NCBI GenBank assembly: GCA_025345505.1
Contig: JANVCC010000021.1
Coordinates: 32,854,893-32,918,892 of the forward strand
DNA length: 64,000 nt
Source: Todiramphus chloris collaris
Lineage: Eukaryota > Chordata > Aves > Coraciiformes > Alcedinidae
Direction of reading: 5' to 3'
Shown here: positions 10,703 to 22,896 of the stretch, piece by piece
Layout of the letters: the number at the start of each line of letters is the position of its first letter
Position numbering within the stretch: position 1 is the stretch's first letter
Position numbers and translations under genes: made by a program
The notes under the pieces: model-generated
Databases searched by the model: none
What the model saw: the letters and a program-made list of their open reading frames with translations, nothing else
What the model was told of the DNA's origin: nothing

Positions 10703-11186
10703 GGGCTACAAGGATGATTAAGGGACTGGAGTGCATGCCTTATGAGGAGAGCCTGAGACACCTGGTGCTCTTTAGTCTGGAAAAGAGAAGACTGAGAGAG
10801 GATTTGATAAATGTTTATAAATATATGAGGGCTAAGTGTCAAGAGGAAAGGGACAGCCTCTTCTCACTCATGCCTTGTGATCGGACTAGGGGGAATGGAT
10901 ATAAGCTGGAGCACAAGAGGTTCCACCTTAACACAAGGAGAAACTTTTTTACAGTAAGGGTCACAGAGCATTGGAACAGGCTGCTCAGAGAGGCTGTAGA
11001 GTCTCCTTCTCTGGAGATTTTCAAAACTCGCCTGGATGCATTCCTGAGTGACCTGTGTTAGGGTAGATTAGGTTGCAGGGTAGATTAGGTTGTAGGGTAG
11101 ATTATATGATCCTGCCCTGGCAGGGGGGTTGAACTCGAAGATCTCCAAGGTCCCTTTCAACTCCTAACACTCTGTGATTCTGTGAT
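10703..11186 (+). mobile_element. CR1 LINE, 3'-end fragment
   Basis: This plus-strand copy begins in the ORF2 C-terminus and runs to the tail AACACTCTGTGATTCTGTGA. The reading frame from 10714 to the stop at 11061 is unbroken for about 115 codons and reaches the normal CR1 stop (ending in FLSDLC). It includes the conserved EHWNRLLREAVESPSLEIFK block, so the copy is relatively young. The 3' UTR contains a 17-bp tandem repeat (11060-11105), then GGGGGGTTGAACTCGAAGAT and the tail. Confidence 0.93.
11060..11105 (+). repeat. 17-bp tandem repeat in CR1 3' UTR
   Basis: AGGGTAGATTAGGTTGC (11060-11076) is followed by AGGGTAGATTAGGTTGT (11077-11093) and a partial third unit (11094-11105). The repeat begins at the last base of the TTAG around the CR1 stop. 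It is local expansion within one CR1 copy. Confidence 0.85.
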
Positions 11187-11369
11187 ATATTTACCAACAG
11201 TAAGTGTTATTTAGAGGAATATAACAAGGGCTTGGTCTATGGATAATTGTGTGACCCTATCTTACATTTGTAAGAAGCTGAAATCCAGAAACTGAGGGAA
11301 TGCTTACTTAGAGACAGAAGGAAAAAAAAGAAAAAAAGTACATAGTGGTTTATAGGAAAGATACAGAGA

Positions 11370-11675
11370 CTTTTTACCATGGCCTGTAGTAACAGGACAA
11401 GGGATAATGGTTTAAAAATGAAAGATGTTAGGTTTAGATTGGATAAGAAATTGTGTAGGAAGAAAGTTTTTTACAATGAGGGTGGTGAGACACCAGAACA
11501 GGTTGCCCAGTGAAGTTTTAGATGCTCTGTCATTGGAAGTCTTCAAGGGCAGTTTGAATGGGACTTTGAGCAACTTGATCTAGTGAAAATTGTCCCTGCT
11601 TATCACAGGGGTGTTGAACTAGATGATCTCTAAAGGACCCTTCCAACCCAAACCATTCTGTAATGCTATGAGTCT
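11370..11675 (+). mobile_element. Older CR1 3'-end fragment
   Basis: A more decayed plus-strand CR1 is recognisable from AACAGGACAAGGGATAATGG through GTGGTGAGACACCAGAACAG and GTTGCCCAGTGAAG. It continues into the 3' UTR (GGGGTGTTGAACTAGATGAT) and a weak tail ATTCTGTAATGCTATGAG. Its subfamily differs from the copy just upstream. The left edge may reach further up into the A-rich segment near 11320. Confidence 0.85.
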
Positions 11676-12873
11676 GGAATTCCAACTGGAACCATAAAAT
11701 GTAAAGAACCAGCAAGTACATGAAGTGACTTTGGACCAGAAATTTTAAGCAGACTTTTCAAACATGTCAATGTATATGATGAGATATAAATAACACAAAA
11801 TTACTTATGAAGGTAACAAGATCTGCCTTAAACTCTACTTTGTGATTTTTACTAATTTTTTTTTTTTTTTTTTTCCTTCCTATATATACTGTTACCAGTT
11901 GTTGTTTTACAGTATTAGGAAAGCTTTGTTTTTGGTTCATCCTTATATTCAATATCCACATTTTTTATTTTTTTTTCATATTATTATAGCATTTCAGGTT
12001 TATGTAATTTAAGTACTTTCTCAACACTAGCTTTTTAGCCTTCCTTTGTTAGGCTCTGCCACTTTGATCCTCCTAGCACTGTGGTCTACTCTCATAATCT
12101 AAGGACAGTAAATGAGTAAATGTCACTTTTGTCTTAGTTCACATACTCCTTGAACCTACTTCACAAAGGTACAAATAATTACACTTGCTGAACACTGATG
12201 GAGAATCAAGTGCAACTACTTTCATTTATATGTGTGTGATGCAAGTGAATATAGTACTTTGAGTGCAAGGCAATTGAATAAAACAGAAAAAAGATGTTCC
12301 AGCTTTCATAGAATGCAAAATAAAGTACTTTTGTCTCTATTTTCCTGTCTTCTCTACATGTAGATATGAAAAGAAATGGAAGAAGGAATTTTATCCTGTC
12401 TTTTCTGTATTATTAAAGCAGAGGGGGATATAATCTATGTTAGGCATGCAAGATATCAATGAGAGTGAAGTGAGCCTAATTTCTGATTCAGATTGTGTAC
12501 TGCCTTGAAAGAACTTAGGAACTTTGGTCCTCATCCTGACTCTTTTGTGCTCATTTTTGGAACTGAGAGCATTATGCCCAGTTGTGCAATAGAAACAATT
12601 TGTTCCAGGGTCCTTAGCCAGCAGTGTTCCAAAAACAAGGCAAATTACAAAGCAATTCTCCCAACACATTTGTCAGAACAATGTGATACATGCCCAAGTG
12701 CAATAGTAGCAACAAAGAACTGAGATATTTCTAAAGCACAACTTAATTAACTTGTTGTTCATGCAGTAAATACAACATCAGACTCCCAGGCCTGTCCTAC
12801 TGTGTTGAGGGACATTAAAGTTACATAGCAGACATTGGAAACAAGGACATGCTTCAGGCATAATGAAGAAACA

Positions 12874-12896
12874 GGGGGGGGGGGGGGGGGGGGGGG
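12874..12896 (+). repeat. Poly-G run (23 G)
   Basis: Twenty-three consecutive G lie between AAGAAACA and AATCAAGCAAA. A run of this length can fold as a G-quadruplex on the plus strand and is a known hard template. The open frame crossing it encodes only a Gly run and is not a gene. Confidence 0.9.
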
Positions 12897-14507
12897 AATC
12901 AAGCAAATGAGGAAACAAAATGAACCCATGACAGATAATACAGTAAAAGGTATTGGATCAAAAGATATTTTTATTTCTTTCGATGCAAATGGAAGTTCTA
13001 AGGAAGTTTTCTGCCACAGAAATGAGTGGATTGAGAATTCTACACCAAGAAGACAGTAGCAATAATAAATACATAAGAATGTGAATGAAACTAAACTAAA
13101 GATTTAATTTCCCATGATAAGGAAAAATTGGTCTGTAGTAACAAACAGCTAGTGTAATTAGGAAGGACTGAATTACTTTACTTTCTTGGCTATTATGAAA
13201 CTAGGTTATTCTTCTGTTCTGATAGACCTACTCAAAGAGAAAAGGTATTCCAGACATTGCATTTAGTGCCCTTTTAAACCTCTAAATCATAAATACAGAT
13301 ATATGTGAGAGATTGGGAAAAAGGTTATTTCTGTATGATATTAGCACTTAATTATTTGTTGTGTGAATTGTGGTATAAAACAGTACTTAGTAGAAATATA
13401 AATGAGAATTTTACTTAAGTCTGTGTTGTTCTTCCAAGTACATTGAATGGTTTATTGGAATAAAAAGTCCATTATATTTGCAAATATATTTCTCAGTTTC
13501 CAGTTTTATCTGAGTATAAAAAGTGTAGAGGTTCTTTCTGCAACACTTTCAGCAGGTATATCTGGTTGTGTTCCATGACACTGATACTATGGAATGACAC
13601 ATTCTTCCTCGTTATTGAGGTAGAAAATACAGTATATGTCTGTGCCTGCCTCTGCTTGAGGTGGGGAGGCTGTGGAAGAATATTTAATATTAGTTTCACC
13701 TTTTTCCTCTGTATTCACCCAAAGGAAATGAGAATCAGAACAACTGGCTTTAGAAGTCACATATTTTTTCATAGGTACTTCTTAGTAGTTTAAAGTGTTT
13801 GGTTGCATGGGAACATAATCATTCTGTGATTTTTGTCCTTCATCCTACATTGTGATAGAAGAGGCTTATGATTAATGAACAGCATAAATTTGTCACTTAT
13901 CAAGTAATATTTTAGTAATTTTAAAATCCATTTTTCAATCTAATTTTTTTGTTATAGAATACAATTTATTTTTAAGCCTGGGTATATTTTTAGCCATAAG
14001 CATAGTTTGTCTTTCTTTGTCCTTTGCTTGAAATCACATCAGTCTATTTCCTCCACTGATAGCATTAAATTGTGAGTTAAAAGCTTTTCAGAAAATGGGA
14101 TTATGCAGCACTGAGAAAGGCCTGCAGAGTTACTGTATATAAATTATCTGCCGTGTAAACAGTGATGGCTCTTGATTGCTTTCAGTTGTGTCTACAAATT
14201 CTAGGTCTTTATTGTGGATTGTCCATGGATGAAGATGCTTTGGGGAAGCAGGTGTGGGAAAGGGGAGGGAGTTAAAAAAGAAGGTTGCATCACTATGGAT
14301 AGAAACAAGCAAAACAAAGTCCTGCTGAGGAACTGCTGACAGTCACCCTCTTTTGAAGGTCAGCCCATTTACTAATTGGCAGTAGGGATTGACAGTGGAA
14401 CTGGATGGTTGTAGAAATGTGCAAAAGACAAGACAAGGTTGAAGGTCGTATCTCTAGAAGGATGAGAAATGAGAGGAAGAAAAGCAAACAGAAGCTAAAG
14501 GAAATGT

Positions 14508-14875
14508 GTGGCTTTTTTTTCTCTTTTTGCTTTATATTTTTGTTTTTATTTTTGTTCGGATGGTTTTGTGTGGGGTTTGTTTTTTGTTTTGTTGTTTTTT
14601 TGTTTTTTTTTTGGTTTTTTTTGTTTTTTCTATTATTATTGGTTGTTGATTGATTTGGCTTAGTTTTGTTCTTTTTGGTCCCAGAAAGTACAAAATGTTG
14701 TACCTGGAATTTTCATAATGTTATTTGTAATTTTTACAGTTTTCTTGTTTTGGGTGTTGGGATTTTTTGTTGTTGTTTGGTTGTGGGTTTTTTGTTGCTG
14801 TTGATTGCTTGGTTGTTGCTATTTTATTTTATTTTATTTTGTTTTTCCCAGAAATGCTTCGTTTTAGTTGATTTT
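14508..14875 (+). repeat. T/G-rich low-complexity tract
   Basis: Long runs of T are broken by single or paired G, with words such as GTTTTTTGTTTTG and GGTTTTTTTTG, ending in an ATTTT pentamer repeat at about 14820-14840. Open frames here are only Phe, Leu, Val and Cys runs. Similar A/C- or T/G-rich patches recur elsewhere in the window. Confidence 0.85.
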
Positions 14876-15664
14876 TGAGATATTCTCTCTAATCTGTTGT
14901 ATAGAAAAAAAATGGAATATATAATGTTTCACAAAATATTGAGTGTACTATATAAAGCACTGAATGGAATCTTGTATTTTAGAAGTATTTTATTTTGTAG
15001 TGCTGCTTAAACAAGTAGATCCATGAGCCCTATAATTAACAAAAAGTTGTGCCCTATGCATCTGGAGCACTGGTTGAAGCATTTCTACTGACTGATACAT
15101 TAATAATGTTACATTCAGGGTCTTTTGGGTTTAGACTTCATTGAAGAGGGACACACAGGCAGACAGTTGGACACATAAGCACAACTTTACAAAAGTTGCA
15201 CAAGATGCATTATGATTTTCTAAGTCTCAGCATCCTTGAGAAATATCTGAAGGAAAAAAAAAAAGTTAGATTCTCTAACAGCCTTTAAGAAAATGAATAT
15301 GCACTTTCAGGTTGTACAATTTGGATAAACTATTAAAATTTTATGAAAAAATAAATTTTCGAGTTTCAATTTTGAAAATTTATCTTTAAATTAAAATGTC
15401 TATTGAGAGATATAAGTGAGTTTAATTATGTCAGGGTTTTTTTTATATGTGTACTATGTGTTACTTATTGTGAAAAGGCCTTATCTTGTAAATAGTATAA
15501 TCCTAAATCTACCAGTCTTTGTAATATCTTTAACAACACTGATGTATGAAATCAAAAGCAATAGAATTTCTAAGCACAACACCATCTTTTATAACCACAT
15601 TGTTTTATATTTTACTTTGTGGCTAGTTGGGTTAAGTTTTAGCACATTTACCAGTCTTATACTT

Positions 15665-15714
15665 TCTATGACTAATATGTCTCTCATGTCTCTTCTATGA
15701 CTAATATATCTCTC
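15665..15714. repeat. Tandem duplication, period 29 bp
   Basis: TCTATGACTAATATGTCTCT at 15665 recurs as TCTATGACTAATATATCTCT at 15694. This is a two-copy local duplication. Confidence 0.8.
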
Positions 15715-18356
15715 AACACTGAATTCTTAGGCCACAACTTTCTGAGAAACTGCAGTGACTTTTCATCTGATATATCTTATAATAACTCTACATGAAAGTG
15801 TATTGTTGCACTTACACTTCTTTAAAGCTCCTATCTTCTGTAGAAAGTCTGTAACTGCTTCATGGCAATCTCTGCAGGATGATTTCAGTTTTCCCTTTGA
15901 GGAATTTCAAAACTGTTTTCCTTCAAATAGGAAACTTCTCTATTTCTGTGACACTTTCACCATGAGAGCAATGTGCCACAGTCACACATGACAGAGGACA
16001 CCATAATATGCTTACACAGGAGATACTATATAGCTGCTATTGAGGTTAATCCTTTGGTATTTTTGGATAGCACTTAAAATATTTCACTGAAGGTCTCATT
16101 CATGTGTCTTTTTACACAGTGCTTCCAAATAAATGAAGTTCTGCATTAGCCTGAAACAGACCTAAAAGCATCTTTTAGACATAGAAAATAGAAATTTGTG
16201 GGTTTTGTTTGTGACAGTCTTTTGTTCGGTAATTCTGTTTATTACTACTTTTCTCCAAATATTTAGAACTACAAAATAGGTAAATTAATATCTGACTAGA
16301 CAAATTCTCAAGATCAGCTTTCTTGTGTTGTACATCAAATTAAACCTACTTTATGTAACAAGCTTTTGAAGCATATAATTGATGAAATCACTGTCAGTTT
16401 CAAGTACATTTAAAACTGAAATTGCCATCCTGGTAAATAACGTATTTCCATTTCTAATAAAAGGCAATAGCATTTGAACTCACTTGATAGTCCTCAGAGT
16501 GCTCAGAACTCTTCTGACCTAGTCTTGGCAGATCTAGTTTTATCTTGTTCTAACACTTCCTTACTGGTAAGGGAATTCCTGCTTCCCTTCTTAGCAGTAT
16601 AGACCATAGTCTATCAAACAGGCTACAAGGAGTTGAGAGAAATCTGTCTGACATGCAGGGGAGATAGTATCTGAACCTCATAGAAGGCTACAGACTGTGA
16701 GGGGAGCAAGGCAAGATTATGGTCAGCTCAGAATTGAAGAAGAGACATTCTGACTTGTTAGATAAGAAGAATGGTAAGGGAGAAGTGTTTCAAAGAATAA
16801 TTAAATTAAGTCAGTCTGGAATAAAGACAGAAGCTGTTGATAAGTCTTTCCATGAGAACAAAGAGAGTTCAATTAAGGCATGAAATAAGATCTCATGTTT
16901 GTTAGTACTATAAATTTTCTTCTATCATACAATAATAACCTAGTAGTGGGATGAGCTTCATATAAAAAGATTGTGTTTTTAAAGATACAGTTTGGGTTTT
17001 GTTACCTGTATAGAATGATGAAATGAGATACTGAAGTGGTATGTGATGTATTTGTTCATATGCAGCTTCAGTGGCACTGATATGAAACTTGATCTAGTCA
17101 GGCTTGGAAGTGCATACATATGACTCTAATATGTAGAACTTTCCTGAAAATTTCTCACATTCCTGGAGGGTGGACTACTCAAACAACTTAAAAATAACCA
17201 GTTTTAGGACACATATAACATCTGCTAACCACTACTTTAACATTTCTTTATTAAAATAATACAGAAATAAAGATGGAGATGATAGAGGGTGAAACAGAAG
17301 TTGAGACTTGTATATGTTTTGATAAAAAACTACATTAGAGTTAAAACTGTTTACTTTTACAGAAAACTAAATTAATAAAGCAAGATAGAGCCTTTGATTT
17401 TTGATGTCTTGTGTTCAATGTTCCTTTAAAAATTTTAATACATGATGCTCCATACATCAACAGACCAAACTGGTATAACAGACCAACCATATAGATGGAA
17501 GCAATTGCAGGATTTCTATTTCTCAGGATAATAACAATAATAGCACCTTCATTGCTTATTCTGTGGGGTAACTACAGGAACAGATACTGAGAGAAAACAG
17601 GTGGAATGAAGTAAGTCTTTCATAACTTCATGATTTAAAAATTAACCCTCCAGGGTAAGCTACTTATCCAAATTCCTGCTATATTCTGTGGTGTAAACTA
17701 TACCCTTAAACCAAATCATTTGGTAATAGATTTAGCATTCTACTGGCTTAATACTTCCCAATCTATAAAACAAAACAACAAAACTGAAAAAAAAATTCAA
17801 ACAAAGAAACAAACCACCAAAATACCCCTAACTCTATAGGAATCACTGTCACAGAGTGCAGAGGGAGCCTGGATGACATCTTTTGACCACAGAACTAACA
17901 CTGATGGAGATAAGCTTTTTTAGATTAATTCTACCTATTCTTGTACACAGAAAATATTATATAATTTTGAGAAACCACATATTCTAGAAAAGAATTGTTC
18001 TAAACAGAACAGCAGGATGAACAGTGGCAGAGGAGCAGATGACTCCTCCATGTCAACAGATAAGCTTAATTTTACTAGTGATGTATTGCCATACAGTGGA
18101 GTATCACATGTTAAAAGTTCATTTGCCAGATCAGATCTTTCAATGAGGCTGATATGGACAAGGACGCATCAGTTGGTGTGCCTTTTATGGTGTGGTACAT
18201 ACAGATAACTTCAATATTTATCAAACACAGGATATTTAGACTGGTATGTCTTTGCCTAGCTCAGAGAAAAGAATGACAGACTTATGAGAGTTATCTGCTG
18301 TCATGTTATTCCAGATTTAATCACAGTGTAAACCTAAACAAGAAAAAAAGAGATGT

Positions 18357-18732
18357 TGTACTGGATCTGTTGGAGATGGTGTTAATTTTCTTCATCAGAG
18401 CCTGTACAGTGTTGTGTTTTTGATTTGTGGCTAGAACTGTGTTAATAACACACCAGTATTTTGACTATTGATGAACAGTGCTTGCATAGCATCAAGTTGT
18501 TTTTTTTTTTTGCTTTCCACTCTGCCCCACAGTTGAGTAGGCTACCTGCCAAAGGGGTTTAGTGAATAAAATGCTTCTTTGCTTTGCTTGCATATTCGAC
18601 TTTTGCTTCACCTATTAAACTGTCTCAATCCATGAGACTTCATGCCTTTCACTTTCTCCCTATACTGCAGGAGAGGAGAGTGAGAAGCAACTATGTGGAT
18701 GCTTAGTTGCTGTCTGGGTTCAACCCATCACA
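18357..18732 (+). mobile_element. Solo LTR, family B (avian ERVK-type), internally deleted
   Basis: The unit starts TGTACTGGATCTGTTGGAGA and continues GTTAATTTTCTTCATCAGAG, close to the widespread avian LTR start (TGTCCTGGTTTCAGCTGGGA, then GTTAATTTTCTTC; from memory, not searched). It ends in GCTTAGTTGCTGTCTGGG and a CATCACA terminus. GATGT flanks it at 18352-18356 and 18733-18737, a perfect 5-bp duplication. The polyadenylation region is visible as ACCTATTAAACTGTCTCAAT. The CRE/TATA part of the promoter is missing, so at 376 bp it is internally deleted. It carries no viral coding sequence. Confidence 0.88.
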
Positions 18733-20639
18733 GATGTAGATATACAAAAGAAGATAATAAAACAGATAAAACATTTATTTGATGTGAGGCTTCTTCCATT
18801 ATGTTTTTCATAACCGTATGCTTTTTTTTTTTTTATTATTATTCTTGGTGGTATTGCAGTCATGCTACCTTTAAGTATACTTAGTAAATGAGAACGTGTC
18901 TTTAGTTCAAACTGAGAGAGAGCATTGACTGGACCAGGAGAAGATAGCAATGTAAAACTAGTAAGGGAGAGAAGAGCTAGCTGTGAAGTACGTGGAGTAC
19001 AAGGTCGCAAACAAACACAAAGATTTTGATATGTAAACCCTTCTATACCAAGCAAGATAGAATGGTCCCCACAGCCAATAGATCCCAAGAGAGCATCAAA
19101 TAAGAGATGTTAGTTGAAAAAAAACCTGTTAAAAGCCTCAGAGAAAATGTAACATCCATATTGTCTTACATTTTAAAACAGATTTTTTAAGTGAAGTTTT
19201 ATAATAAATGAAGGAATGAAATTTTAGTAGTTACAAATTCCTAAATGTTTTTGATGTACCATTTAGGCACACTAAGTTGTGACAACCACTTTCATGATGA
19301 CATGGCAAATTAGTAAAGTTGAAGCCTACTACTTTGTCACCGTTTTACCATGATGGATCACAAAATACAACTTCTAACATATTTTCATCATTTTCCTTTA
19401 TATAGTACTAATATTTACTTTAGCATCATTTTAAAGTACATTAATCATAAAATTAAAGTTATAAAGTCAACTGAGAAAAAATGAAACTGCAAAAAGTGTA
19501 CATGTGCAGTCACTGAGCCAGGACAACTGTGCAGTGTAGAAACTTTTGCATGTGTTTGTTAATTCTATCAGAATTTGCATCTCCATCTGGTTAGGTTAGT
19601 TTTCAGATGTCAGATGACTGAGAAAGTTCACACAGGAAAGAGTCACTTACTTTTTCTGTAGTCTTTGCACCTTTGAAATTTCAGTCACAGATAATCTTCT
19701 TTAAACTTTCTTCCAGTAAATTTACAAGTATACATATATGGAATGTAACCATATTACTTTCACCCACGCATCCTCAATTGTAACAAAAAGACATGGAATG
19801 TTCCCACAGATTTTTTACTGTCTACTGCAGTATCTGCAGACATTCTTTCCAATATCTGGAAAAGTACATCTCTGGTGCAATGGGTGAATGTCAGTTCTGT
19901 AACTGGGACACAGCAGTTCTTAGGACCCTTAGTTTTTTCCTTGAATCCAACTTTTTTTTCCTTTGACTTAGCAGATGAATATAGGCTTCTGAAAACATAA
20001 TTTCTAATCTGACTAAATTCTACCTGTTAATCATTATTGTTTAAATTTTAAAAGGCACCAAGATCTTAGAATTCAAATCTTATCTATTGTTTCAGCTCTA
20101 CTCAACTAAATACAAATCTTTTAAGATGCAGTACACTGAACAACCTGGTGTTCTTTAAGTTAAGACCTCAATTTTTATTTGAGTCATTTTATTACTGAAA
20201 AAAATATTACTGATAATCTACTCTAGATAAGAACTAGCAAAACAGACTTACAAGACTTCAGATACCCAGTCTTCAGAGAATTGTATGCCACCTAAAGCAC
20301 ATGAAGGCCATTCTCCATAACCTGTTTCCTGAATTCTTTTTCAGTGTCTGCTTCAGAATGTCATGGAAATCTTCATTTTACAGTTTTAAGTAGCTTACCT
20401 GTTTTCTAGATGTTATTTGAAAAGCAGTCCCTATTGAATAGGAAAGCCAGAAGAAGACATTTTGAACTAGTGCGCAATTACCAGAATGCTGATGAGTAGT
20501 GTGAAAACAGTATAGCAAAAAACTTTCACTCACTTGTTCCCTCTTGAGATGATCAGATCATTAATGAAACTTTCCACATTATTCTGTAAGAGTGTTGTTT
20601 CAATAGACTATGTTGAGGTTTTAATAGAACTTTCATCAC
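18733..20639. other. Unique AT-rich DNA
   Basis: No gene is recognised. There is a T run near 18823-18834. The longest open frame (minus strand, 18720-19088) begins in LTR-flanking sequence and shows no domain. Confidence 0.7.
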
Positions 20640-20649
20640 ATTGGCAATC

Positions 20650-21900
20650 CTCCAGTCATCTGGGACCTCCCCTTTTAGCCAAGACTGATGATAAGTGATA
20701 GAGAGAGGTTTGGCAAGCTCCTCTGGCAGCTCCCTTGATACTCTAGGGTGGGTCCCATCCATCCCCATGGACTTGTGAATGTCCAGGTGTTGTAGCAGGT
20801 CATTAACTGCTTCCTCCTGGATTATGGGGGTGTTGTTCTGCTCTCCATCCCTATCTTCCAGCTCAGGAGGCTAAATACCCTGGAGGTAGTTAGAGTGACT
20901 AATAAAGATGGAGACAAAGGTGGCATTAAGTATCTCAGCCTTTTCCTCATTCTTGCTTGTAATGTTCCCAGCTTTCACATCCAATAAAGGATGGAGATCT
21001 TCCCTGGCTGTCTTTTAATTGTTAAGGTATTTGTAAAAACTCCTTTTGTTGTCACTTATGACAGTGGCTAGATTGAGCAATATCTGGGATTTTGCCTTTC
21101 TAATTTTTTCTCTGCATGACCTAACGAGATTCCTGTACTCATCCAGAGATGCTTGCCCCTTCTTCCAAAGGAGGTAAAGTCTCATTTTTTCCTGAGTCCC
21201 AGCAAAAGCTCCCTGTCCAGCCAGGCTGCCCTCTCCCCTGCCATTTCTTCTTTCAGTTCATGTGAACAGCTTACTCCTGCACTTTTAAGATTTCCTTCTT
21301 GAGTATTGTTCAGCCTTCCTGGGCCCCTTTGTCCTTCAGGACTGTCTCCAAATGGTATACCTCAACCAATGTCCTGAACAGGCTGAGTCTGCCCTCTGGA
21401 AGTCCATGGTGGACGTTTTGCTTATCCCCCTCCTTACTTCACTAAATATTGAGAACTTCATCATTTTGTGGTTGCTTAGCCCAAGATGGCCTCTGACCAC
21501 CACATCTTCCAGCAGTCCTTCCCTGCTTGTGAACATCAGATCTAGCAAGGCACCTCCTTTGGTGGGCTCACTTACCAGCTGTGTCAGAAAGTTCTCTTCC
21601 ACATGCTCAAGGAACCTCCTGAACAGTCTCCTCTCTGCTATTTTATTTCTAGCAGATGTCCAGTAGGTTGAAGTCCTCCACCAGAACAAGGGCTAGCGAT
21701 TGTGAGACCTCTGCCAGCTGCTTGTAGAATGCTTTGTCTTGACCCCTCTGCCAGCTGCTTTTAGAATGCTTTGTCTTGCCTCCTCATCCTGGTTGGGTGG
21801 TTTATAACAGATATCCAACATGATACCTGCCTTCTTCACCTTTTCCTCAACCTTACTCATAAACAACCTTACCATCACCATCATCAAGCTCTATACAATC
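20650..21900 (-). pseudogene. CR1 ORF2 relic: endonuclease C-terminus to RT start
   Basis: On the minus strand the endonuclease C-terminal block GALLDLMFTSREGLLEDVVV is followed by RGHLGLSNHKMMKFSI. The catalytic Ser-Asp-His motif of APE-type endonucleases appears as Ser-Asn-His (codons at 21468-21476), so the catalytic Asp is lost. The linker (21050-21300), including ISDNKRSFYKYL, and the pre-RT block (20760-20960) follow, with internal stops and frameshifts. The element could not cut or copy DNA. Confidence 0.85.
21709..21780. repeat. 37-bp tandem duplication inside the CR1
   Basis: CTCTGCCAGCTGCTTGTAGA at 21709 recurs as CTCTGCCAGCTGCTTTTAGA at 21746, each followed by ATGCTTTGTCTTG. It arose after or during insertion of this CR1 copy. 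Confidence 0.85.
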
Positions 21901-21928
21901 AAAACATTCCCTAACATATAGAGCCACC

Positions 21929-22733
21929 TGTCATGGCTTAGGGTCAGGGCAGCCCCTTAGACCTATAACAGACACTCTCTGTTAACCCCCCCCCCCCAAA
22001 GGGGAAGAGAAAGGGAATAAGGGAAAGAGACTTAGCGATTAGAAAAGGAAACTAGAACAGCTTCAGTGAAAATGAAATTAATAATTATAAAAATGGAATA
22101 TATACAAATATATACAAAACCAGTATCGAACCCAACCCCCCTGATGGTAATTACATCACCATCACCACTGATGCTGTGGAGCAGGCACCAGGGGAGTCCC
22201 AGACTGGGCCCCGCAGCAGACGGGAGCTGTGTTCAGGAGCTGGATTCTGGTACTGGGTTCAGGAACACACAGACCGGGATCGAAGACAGAATGGACAAAG
22301 TCCTCCTTGGGTGCTCTGAGGAAGGAACCAAAAAAGGACACGAGCCCAGCCAAGCAAAGCTGGCAAAGCAGTCCAAGAGGGGAGAAGAGCCCAGGGACCC
22401 TTTGGACCCCTCAGCTCTAAACTGAATATGATGTATATAGGATGGAATACCTCGGTGGTCAGTTAGGGTCACCTGTCCTGTCCACTCCTCCCTGAAGGTG
22501 AGGCCTTTCACTTTCTGCACTCCCCAATGTGGTACACAAGATCCAGCAGTGGCCTTGGTCTGCATACCAATCCTTGGTAGTAACTCTAAACATGAGGTGT
22601 TATCACCACTAGAAGCAGACACTGTCTGTGAGAACAGGCTTCTAACTTTGGAAAGTGCAGTTAGTTAGAAGAACTGAGCTGAAAAGTAAAATTACTGAAC
22701 AGAATTAGTTCTGTTTTCACTCAAACCAGGACA
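21929..22733 (-). mobile_element. Solo LTR, family A copy 2
   Basis: This 805-bp unit begins TGTCATGGCTTAGGGTCAGG and ends CAAACCAGGACA. The flanks are CCACC (21924-21928) and CTACC (22734-22738), a 5-bp duplication with one later mismatch. It lies inside a minus-strand CR1. It is closely similar to copies 1 and 4 throughout and carries a 12-C run at 21986-21997. Sense is inferred as minus, as for copy 1. There is no internal retroviral sequence. Confidence 0.9.
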
Positions 22734-22780
22734 CTACCCTACTGCCTGTCCTTCCCTGTCTATCCTTTCTGAAGAGCTTA
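22734..22780 (-). mobile_element. CR1 LINE, right block beyond the LTR
   Basis: CTACCCTACTGCCTGTCCTT and CCCTGTCTATCCTTTCTGAA continue the endonuclease region of the CR1 interrupted at 21928. The match fades near 22780, which marks its 5' truncation point. Confidence 0.75.
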
Positions 22781-22869
22781 ATTAATACATAAACTCTTAC
22801 CTTATTCAGAGTAACCATGCTATATTGCAAAGTTTATGTGACACACAAAGTTACTAACTGTGTGTGCTT

Positions 22870-22896
22870 TAATAATAGTAATAATAATAATAATAT
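22870..22896. repeat. AAT trinucleotide microsatellite
   Basis: AATAATAGTAATAATAATAA and further AT-rich units make an imperfect AAT repeat. Confidence 0.8.

Larger units (their letters stand above)
11676..18356. other. Mostly unique AT-rich DNA
   Basis: No gene is recognised. The stretch contains T runs near 11858-11874, a 23-G run (12874-12896), a long T/G-rich tract (14508-14875), a 29-bp tandem duplication (15665-15714) and an A/C-rich patch near 17765-17830. Open frames are short or lie inside low-complexity sequence. Confidence 0.7.
20640..21928 (-). mobile_element. CR1 LINE, internal part, left block
   Basis: A minus-strand CR1 spans the endonuclease C-terminus, the linker and the first part of the reverse transcriptase. 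It resumes beyond an inserted LTR at 22734 to about 22780. The RT-start block GMDGTHPRVSRELPEELAK is read from about 20765 leftwards. The sequence stops resembling CR1 near 20640, just after DDWRIANV, so the 3' half and tail are missing. That missing 3' end is unusual for CR1 and implies a deletion. It contains a 37-bp tandem duplication (21709-21780). Confidence 0.88.

Noticed and set aside
11060..11105. Short direct repeats resembling a CRISPR array
   Set aside because: Units are directly adjacent with no spacers and lie in a LINE 3' UTR in a vertebrate genome.
14405..14878. Hydrophobic open frames that look like membrane proteins
   Set aside because: They are translations of T/G-rich low-complexity DNA (Phe, Leu, Val, Cys, Gly runs).
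22066..22425. 100-130-codon frames inside the family A LTRs (also 47450-47902, 58196-58807)
   Set aside because: The same frames recur in the LTR copies with different breaks and show no retroviral domain. They are LTR noncoding sequence.
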